DNA of 64,000 nt from Streptomyces sp. NBC_01429. GTDB taxonomy: Bacteria > Actinomycetota > Actinomycetes > Streptomycetales > Streptomycetaceae. The notes beneath the pieces were generated by a model. The model had not been told where the DNA came from. It saw only the letters and a program-made list of their open reading frames with translations, and made no database searches. Location of the stretch: contig NZ_CP109599.1 of the NCBI RefSeq assembly GCF_036231945.1, forward strand, positions 7,653,501 to 7,717,500. The letters run 5' to 3'. Shown piece by piece: positions 42,001 through 51,000 of the stretch. Position numbers and translations under genes: made by a program. Positions within the stretch are counted from its first letter, which is position 1. Every line of letters starts with the position of its first letter.

Positions 42001-45000
42001 GGAACTGACCGGCGACGACCGCCTCCGCTTCATCGTGAACCTCGTCAGGGACGAGGCCGCCGCCGTGCTCGGCCACGCCTCCGCCAAGGCCGTCGAAGCG
42101 GACCGGAACTTCCACGACCTGGGCTTCGACTCGCTGACCGCCGTCGAGCTGCGCAACCGCCTCTCCACCGCCACCGGCCTGCGCCTCTCCGCCACTCTGG
42201 TCTTCGACTACCCGAACCCCACGGATCTCGCCGTACACCTCCTCGGACTGCTGCTGGAGGACACCGCCGACACCGCCGCCCCCGCCGCCGACCAGGTACT
42301 CGACGACGATCCCATCGTCATCGTGGGCATGGCGTGCCGGCTGCCCGGTGGAGTACGCACCCCGGAAGACCTGTGGCAGCTCGTCCTCGACGGACGCGAG
42401 GGCATCTCCGACTTCCCGACCGACCGCGGCTGGGACCTGGACGCCCTGCTCGGCGGCGGACCCGACGACCGGGGCCGCAGCGCCACCTCGCAGGGCGGAT
42501 TCCTCGATGCCATCGGCGAGTTCGACGCCGGGTTCTTCGGCATCTCGCCGCGTGAGGCGCTCGCGATGGACCCCCAGCAGCGGCTGCTGCTGGAGACCTC
42601 GTGGGAGGCCATCGAGCGGGCCGGTATCGCCCCGGCGGGGCTGCGCGGCAGCCAGACCGGTGTGTTCGTCGGCACCGGCGGTCAGGACTACACAATGCTC
42701 GTGATGAACTCCAGCGAGGACATCGAGGGCCACACCAGTACGGGCCTCGCCGCCAGCGTCGTCTCCGGACGCGTCTCGTACACCCTCGGCCTGGAGGGCC
42801 CGGCCGTCACCCTCGACACGGCCTGCTCGTCCTCCCTGGTGGCGCTGCACTGGGCAGCACAGGCGCTGCGCTCGGGCGAGTGCTCCCTCGCGCTGGCCGG
42901 AGGTGTGACCGTGATGTCCACCTCGATCGGCTTCCCCGGCTTCACACGGCAGGGCGGACTGGCCACCGACGGCCGCTGCAAGGCGTTCGCGGACGCGGCC
43001 GACGGGACGGGCTGGTCCGAAGGCGTCGGCATGCTGGTGCTGGAGCGGCTGTCGGACGCACGACGCCATGGCCATGAAGTACTGGCCGTGGTCCGGGGTT
43101 CGGCGGTGAATCAGGATGGTGCGTCGAATGGTCTGACGGCGCCGAACGGTCCGTCGCAGCAGCGGGTGATCCGCCAGGCGCTGGCCAGCGGCGGCCTGTC
43201 GACGGCCGACGTGGATGTGGTGGAGGCGCACGGTACGGGTACGACGCTGGGCGACCCGATCGAGGCGCAGGCGCTGCTGGCCACGTACGGCCAGGGCCGC
43301 CCGGAGGGGCAGCCGCTGCTGCTCGGCTCGGTCAAGTCGAACATCGGGCACACCCAGTCGGCCGCCGGAGCCGCCGGGATCATCAAGATGGTCATGGCGA
43401 TGCGGCACGGAGTGGTGCCGCGCACCCTGCACGTCGATGCCCCCTCCAGTCATGTGGACTGGGCCGCCGGCGACGTCAAGCTCCTCACGGAGCAGGCGGG
43501 TTGGCCGACCTCGGACCGGCCTCGCCGGGCCGGGATCTCGGCGTTCGGGATCAGCGGTACGAACGCGCACACGATCATCGAGCAGGCGCCGCCCGTCCCG
43601 GAAATGGCCGGCCCGACCGCCGACGAGACCCGGCCCACAGGACTGACGACGTACCCCTGGCCGGTCTCCGCCAAGTCCGAGGAAGCGCTGTCCGCCCAGA
43701 TCGACGGCCTGCACACGTGGGTGGCCGAACGCCCCGAGCTGTCGCCGGTGGACGTGGGTCTGTCGCTGGTGGTGGGGCGGTCGGAGTTCGATCGTCGTGC
43801 GGTGCTGCTGGCGGGCGTGGATGGCAGCCCGGTGGTGGAGGTGGCGCGCGGCGCCGCTGATGCGGGTGGTTCGCTGGCGGTGCTGTTCTCAGGGCAGGGC
43901 TCGCAGCGGCTCGGTATGGGCCGTGAGCTGTACGAGCGGTTCCCGGTGTTCGCGGAGGCGTTCGACGCGGTGGTGGCGTACTTCGACGGTGAGTTGGGGC
44001 GCCCGCTGCGTGAGGTGGTCTTCGGGGACGAGCCCGACCAGCTGGACCGGACCGGGTTCACGCAGCCCGCGTTGTTCGCGCTCGAGGTGGCGCTGTTCCG
44101 GCTGGTGGAGTCGTGGGGCGTTCGGCCCGACTTCGTCGCCGGGCATTCCGTGGGCGAGATCGCGGCTGCTCATGTGGCGGGTGTGTTCTCGTTGGAGGAT
44201 GCGTGCCGGTTGGTCGCGGCGCGTGCTCGTCTGATGGACGCGCTGCCCGAGGGCGGCGCGATGGTGGCCGTCGAGGCCACGGAAGAAGCAGTACGGGCGC
44301 TGTTGACCGGTGCTGTGTCGGTGGCTGCGGTGAACGGCCCGGACGCGGTGGTGATCGCGGGTGCGGAGCAGGATGTTCTGGCGGTCGCGGAGAAGCTTGC
44401 CGCCGATGGAGTGCGTACGCGTCGCCTGTCGGTGAGTCACGCGTTCCACTCGGCGCTGATGGATCCGATGCTGGACGACTTCCGCCGGGTCGCTGAGGGA
44501 CTGTCGTTCGGAGAGCCGCGTATCGCGCTCGTCTCCAACGTGACGGGTGCTCTCGCGGATGAGGCTGAGGTCCGTACCGCTGACTACTGGGTGCGTCATG
44601 TGCGGGAGACGGTGCGGTTCGCCGACGGTGTGACCGCGCTGGCGAGCGAGGGTGTCGCGGCGTTCCTGGAGTTGGGCCCTGATGGGGTGCTGAGCGCGAT
44701 GGCGCAGCGCACGCTGGACGGTGCCGAGACGCCGCCGGTCGTGGTGTCGGCGCTGCGCAAGGACCGTTCGGAGGAGTCCGCGCTGCTGACGGCGCTCGCC
44801 CGGCTGCACGTGAGCGGCGTCGACATCGACTGGAGCGCCTGGTACGCCCGTACCGGCGCGCGCCGCGTCGGCCTGCCCACCTACCCCTTCCAGGGGCAGC
44901 GCTACTGGCCCCGGACCGATGATGTCCGACCGGCCGGGCCGGGTGACGGCTCGCTGGACGAGCAGTTCTGGTCCGTCGTCGAGGGCGAGGACTTCGACGC

Positions 45001-48000
45001 GCTCGCCGCCGATCTCGAAGTCAGCGCCGACGCTCTGGGGACGGTCCTTCCGGCCCTCTCCTCGTGGCGGCGCCACCGCCGTGACCAGTCGGTGCTCGAC
45101 GCCGCGCGCTTCCACGTGTCGTGGAAGCCGCTCTCGGGCAGGCCGGTCCGCCCGGCCGGGACCTGGCTGCTGATCGCCCCCGCCCACGCGGCCGTCGACG
45201 GCTCGTGGACCGACGCGGTCGCGGAGTCCCTCGGGAAGGACGTCGTCAGGCTCGACGTCGAGGACGCGACCGACCGCGCCGCGCTCGCCGAGTCGCTGCG
45301 CGCGCTGCGGTCCGACGCGGCCGGTCTGGTCGGCGTCGTCTCGCTGCTCGCCGTCGACGGCTCGACCGGGACCGGACCGGTGACCGCGACGGCCACCCTG
45401 CTCCAGGCGCTGGGCGACGCGGGCGTCACGGTGCCGCTGTGGTGCGTGACGCGTGGCGCGGTCGGCGTCGGACGCTCGGACCGGCTCTCCGACCTCGCTC
45501 AGGCGGGCGTGTGGGGACTGGGCCGGGTGGCCGCGATGGAGTACCCGCACCAGTGGGGCGGACTCGTCGACCTGCCCGAGACGCTCGACGCCAGGACCGT
45601 CCAGCGGTTCGCCGGGGCCCTCGCGGGCGCCGACGGCGAGGACCAGGTCGCCGTCCGGTCCTCCGCCGTCTACGCGCGCCGTCTCGTTCAGGCCCCCGCA
45701 GGCTCCGCCGACGAAGGATGGACCCCGCGCGGCACCGTTCTGATCACCGGTGGGAGCGGTGGCCGGGGCGCCCGGGTGGCACGCCGGCTGGCCGAGGCGG
45801 GCGCCGAGCGGCTCGTGCTCGTCAGCCGCCGCGGACCGGACGCACCCGGCGCTGCCGAGCTGGCCGCCGAACTCGGGGCGCACGGCGCGGAGGTCACGCT
45901 CGTCGCGTGCGACGCCTCCGACCGCGCCGCCCTGGCGGACGTACTCGCGGCCATCCCCGCCGAGACCCCGCTGACCGCGGTGGTGCACGCGGCCGGCATC
46001 GTGGACGACGGAGTGCTGGGCGATCTGACCCCCGAGCGCTTCGACTCCGTCTACCGTGCCAAGGTCATGCCCGCGCTGCACCTCGACGAGCTGACGCGCG
46101 ACCACGGCCTCGCGGCGTTCGTCCTCTGCTCCTCGGTCGCCGCCGCGGTCGGCAGCGCGGGGCGCGCCAATCTCGCTGCCGCCAACGCGGTCCTCGACGC
46201 CCTCGCCGAACAGCGCGGCGCACGCGGTGAGGCCGCGACCTCCGTGGCGTGGGGCGCCTGGATCGCCGGCGACGGGACCGATAGCGCCGGGCAGGAGGGG
46301 CCGTCCCGTGCCACCGCCTACCCGGCCGTCCACCCCGATCTGGCGCTCGCCACCCTGATGCAGGCCGTCACCCGGCCCGGCCATGTCTCCGTCCTCCTCG
46401 ACCTCCAGCAGCCGAAGATCCTCGACAGCCTGCTCGGCACCCGCGGCAACTCGGCGCTGAAGGACTTCCCCGGCGCCCGGCGCGCCGTCGAGGACGTCGC
46501 GACCACCCGTCAGGAGACCGGGTCGGCGACGGCCACGCTCCGGGAGCGGCTGCGGCCCCTCCCGGCGCCCGAGCGCTCCGGCTACCTGGCCGATCTGGTA
46601 CGTACGCATGTGGCGGCCGTACTGGGGCACACCGGTACCGCGGACGTCCAGCCGGACCGGAAGTTCCGCGATCTCGGCTTCGACTCGCTCACCGCCGTCG
46701 AACTGCCCAACCGGCTGAACGCCGTCACCGGGCTGCGGCTCTCCGCGACGTCCGTCTTCGACTATCCGACCTCGGCCGCCCTCGCCGAGCACATCCTCGC
46801 CGAGCTGTTCGACGGGGAGGACCGGACCGACACCCCGGCGTCGGTGGCGGCTCCGCTCACCGACGACCCGATCGCCATCGTCGGCATGGCCTGCCGGCTG
46901 CCCGGCGGGGTCGGTTCGCCGGAGGACCTGTGGCAGCTCGTCTCCGGCGGCGGCGACGGGATCACCCCGTTCCCCGGCGACCGTGGCTGGGACCTCGGCA
47001 CCCTCCGTACGGGCGGCCCCGGCGGCCGGGGCCGCAGCGCGACCATGGAAGGCGGATTCCTCGGAGGCGTCGCGGACTTCGACGCCCAGTTCTTCGGGAT
47101 CTCGCCCCGTGAGGCGATGGCGATGGACCCCCAGCAGCGGCTGCTGCTGGAGACATCATGGGAAGCCATCGAGCGCGTCGGGATCGATCCGGAGAGCCTC
47201 CACGGCAGCCGGACCGGCGTCTACGTCGGCACCAACGGCCTCGACTACGCCCAACTGGTCCTGAACTCCCGCGAGGACGTCGGAGGACACACTGGCACCG
47301 GCCTCGCCAGCAGCGTCATCTCGGGCCGTATCTCGTACACCCTCGGACTGGAGGGCCCGGCCGCCACGCTCGACACGGCGTGCTCGTCGTCCCTGGTGGC
47401 GCTCCACTGGGCCGCACAGGCCCTGCGCAACGACGAATGCTCCCTGGCGCTCGCGGGCGGCGTCACGGTGATGACCACATCGGCCAGCTTCTCCGGCTTC
47501 ACCGTCCAGGGCGGCCTGGCCCCCGACGGCCGGTGCAAGTCCTACTCGGACGACGCCGACGGGACCGCCTGGTCCGAGGGCGTCGGCATGCTCGTCCTGG
47601 AGCGGCTGTCGGACGCGCGCCGCAACGGGCACGAGGTCCTGGCGGTGGTACGCGGCTCGGCCGTGAACCAGGACGGCGCGTCGAACGGCATCACCGCCCC
47701 CAACGGCCCCTCCCAGCAGCGGGTCATCCGGCAGGCCCTGGCCGCAGCCGGACTCCGGCCCGAGGACGTCGACGCGGTCGAGGGCCACGGCACGGGCACC
47801 CCGCTCGGCGACCCGATCGAGGCACAGGCGCTGCTCGCGACCTACGGCCGCGACCGAGCCCCGGACCGGCCGCTGCTGCTCGGCTCGCTCAAGTCCAACA
47901 TCGGGCACGCGCAGGCCGCTTCAGGTGTGGCGGGCGTGATCAAGACGGTCATGGCGCTGCGCCACGGCGTGCTCCCGAAGACGCTGCACCTCGACGAGCC

Positions 48001-51000
48001 CTCGTCGCACGTCGACTGGCAGGAGGGCGCGGTCGAGCTGCTCACCGAGTCGAGGCCGTGGCCCGAGGTGGGCCGCCCCCGCCGCGCCGGTGTGTCCTCC
48101 TTCGGGATCAGCGGCACCAACGCGCACACCATCCTGGAGCAGGCCCCGGCCGCGGACGACGCGGTGGGCCGGGACACGGACGGCGACCGCCGCGTGGCCC
48201 CTGGCTCCGCCGCCGTGGTGCCGTGGGTCGTCTCGGGCAAGAGCGAGGAGGCGCTGACCGCCCAACTGGAGCGTGTCACCTCACTCGACGCGCTCTCCCC
48301 GCTGGACATCGGCCTCTCCCTCGCCGCGGGCAGGTCCGCCTTCGACCACCGCGCCGTGCTGCTCGTCGGCGTGGCGGACGGCGAGACGGTGGAAGCCGGG
48401 CGCGGCCAGGTCACGGCCGCCGGTCCGCTGGCGGTGTTGTTCTCGGGTCAGGGTTCGCAGCGGGCCGGTATGGGCCGTGAGCTGTATGAGCGGTTCCCGG
48501 TGTTCGCTGAGGCGTTCGACGGGGTGGTGGCGTTCTTCGACGGTGAGTTGGAGCGTCCGCTGCGCGAGGTGGTCTTCGGGGACGAGCCCGACCAGCTGGA
48601 CCGGACCGGGTTCACTCAGCCCGCGTTGTTCGCGCTCGAAGTGGCGCTGTTCCGGCTGGCGGAGTCGTGGGGTGTGCGGCCCGATTTCGTCGCAGGGCAC
48701 TCCGTCGGTGAGATCGCCGCCGCTCATGTGGCGGGTGTGTTCTCGTTGGAGGATGCGTGCCGGCTGGTTGCGGCGCGTGCTCGTCTGATGGATGCGTTGC
48801 CTGCGGGTGGTGCGATGGTGGCTGTTGAGGCCACGGAGGAAGTGGTGCGGGCGCTGTTGACCGGTGCTGTGTCGGTGGCTGCGGTGAACGGCCCCGATGC
48901 GGTGGTGATCGCGGGTGCGGAGCAGGATGTTCTGGCGGTCGCGGAGAAGCTTGCCGCCGACGGGGCGCGCACGCGTCGCCTGTCGGTGAGTCACGCGTTC
49001 CACTCGGCGTTGATGGATCCGATGCTGGACGACTTCCGCCGGGTCGCTGAGGGCCTGTCGTTCGGAGAGCCGCGCATCGGGCTGGTTTCGAATGTGACGG
49101 GCGCTGTCGCGAACGAGAGCGAGATCCGTACCGCTGACTACTGGGTGCGTCATGTGCGGGAGACGGTGCGGTTCGCCGACGGTGTGACCGCGCTGGCGAG
49201 CGAGGGTGTCTCGGCGTTCCTGGAGTTGGGTCCCGATGGGGTGCTGAGCGCGATGGCGCAGCGCACGCTGGACGGTGCCGAGACGCCGCCGGTCGTCGTG
49301 TCGGCGCTGCGCAAGGACCGTTCGGAGGAGTCCGTGCTGCTGACGGCGCTGGCCCGGCTGCACGTGACGGGCGTCGACATCGACTGGACCGAGCTGTTCG
49401 CGGGCACCGGCGCGCGCCGCGTCGATCTGCCCACCTACCCCTTCCAGCACGAGCGCTTCTGGCCCCGGCCGACCGCTCTCGACGGCGATGTGGCGTCCGT
49501 AGGACTGGTGGCCGCCGACCATCCGCTGCTCGGCGCCGCCGTGCAGCTCGCCGGAACCGGTGGGGTGCTCTTCACGAGCCGCCTCTCCCTCCAGGTGCAC
49601 GGATGGCTGACCGACCACACGGCCGGTGACGCCGCCGTCTTCCCCGCGGCGGGCTTCGTCGAACTCGCCGTCCGCGCCGCCGACCAGGTCGGCTGCGACC
49701 GGGTCGAGGAGCTGACGGTGACGGAGCCGCTGGCGCTCGCCGGTGGTGTCGCGCTGGCCCTCCAGGTCGCCATCGACGCGCCCGACGACGACGGAAAGCG
49801 CCGGATCCGGTTCTTCTCGCGGCCCGAGGACGCGCTGGACCGGCCGTGGACCGAACACGCCGACGGCGTCCTGTGCTCCGGCGAGCGCGTCGCCGAACTC
49901 GACACCTCCGTATGGCCGCCCAGCGGTGCCACCGCCGTCGACCTTACGGACTTCTACGAGGGCACCCCGTACGGGCCGGTCTTCCAGGGGCTGCGCGCGG
50001 TCTGGCTGCGCGGCGACGAGACGTTCGCCGAGGCGGGGCTCGTCGGCGAAGCCGCCGAGGACGCGCAGTACTTCGGTATCCACCCGGCGCTGCTCGACGC
50101 GGTGACCCACGCGGCCGGCCTGGCCGGAATCGGTGACGAGGACGTCATCCCGCAGCCGGTCTCCTGGAGCGGGGTGTCCCTGCACGCGGGCGGCGCGTCG
50201 AACCTGCGGGTCCGGATCACGAAGACCGGCGACGACCGGGTGACACTGGTCGCGGCCGACCCCGACGGCTCGCCCGTCCTGTCGGCCGAAACCCTGGTCC
50301 TCGGCGCCCCCGCCACCGAGGTGGCGGCGGCACGCGGCCGCGACCCGCTGTTCCTGGTCGACTGGGTCCCGGCGCCCGAGGCAGCCGCTGCCCGGGACGT
50401 CAGCTGGGTGACACTCGGCTCCGACGGTGTCACGTCGCTCGCCGACGTTCCGTCCGGCGCGAACCTCGTCGTCGTCCCCCTGTCCGGCCCCGCGGAGGGC
50501 GACGTCCCGGCCGCCGTGCACGAGCTGACCCTGCGGGTGCTGGACCTGGTGCAGGCGTGGCTCGCCGACGACCGTTTCGAGGCGTCGCGCCTGGTGTTCC
50601 TCACCCGGCACGCCGTCGCTGCCGACGCGGGGGACCGGCTGACTGACGTGACCGCGGGCGCCGCCCGTGGCCTGGTGCGCTCGGCGCACGCCGAGTACCC
50701 CGACCGGTTCGTCCTGCTCGACCTCGACACGGACACCGACCCGGCCTCCGTGCTCCCGCTGGTGCCCGGCCTGGCGGCCAGCGGCGACATGCAGTTCGTC
50801 GTACGCGACGGCGCGGTCCGCGTGGGCCGGCTGGCCCGGCTCGCCGAGGACCCCGCGCCGGTCGCCGCCGACGTACCGTGGCGGTCCGGCGGGACCGTGC
50901 TCATCACCGGTGGTACGGGCGCCCTCGGCGGTCATCTGGCCAAGCGCCTGGCGACCGCGGGGGTGCGGGAACTGCTGCTCACCAGCAGGCGCGGCCCGGC

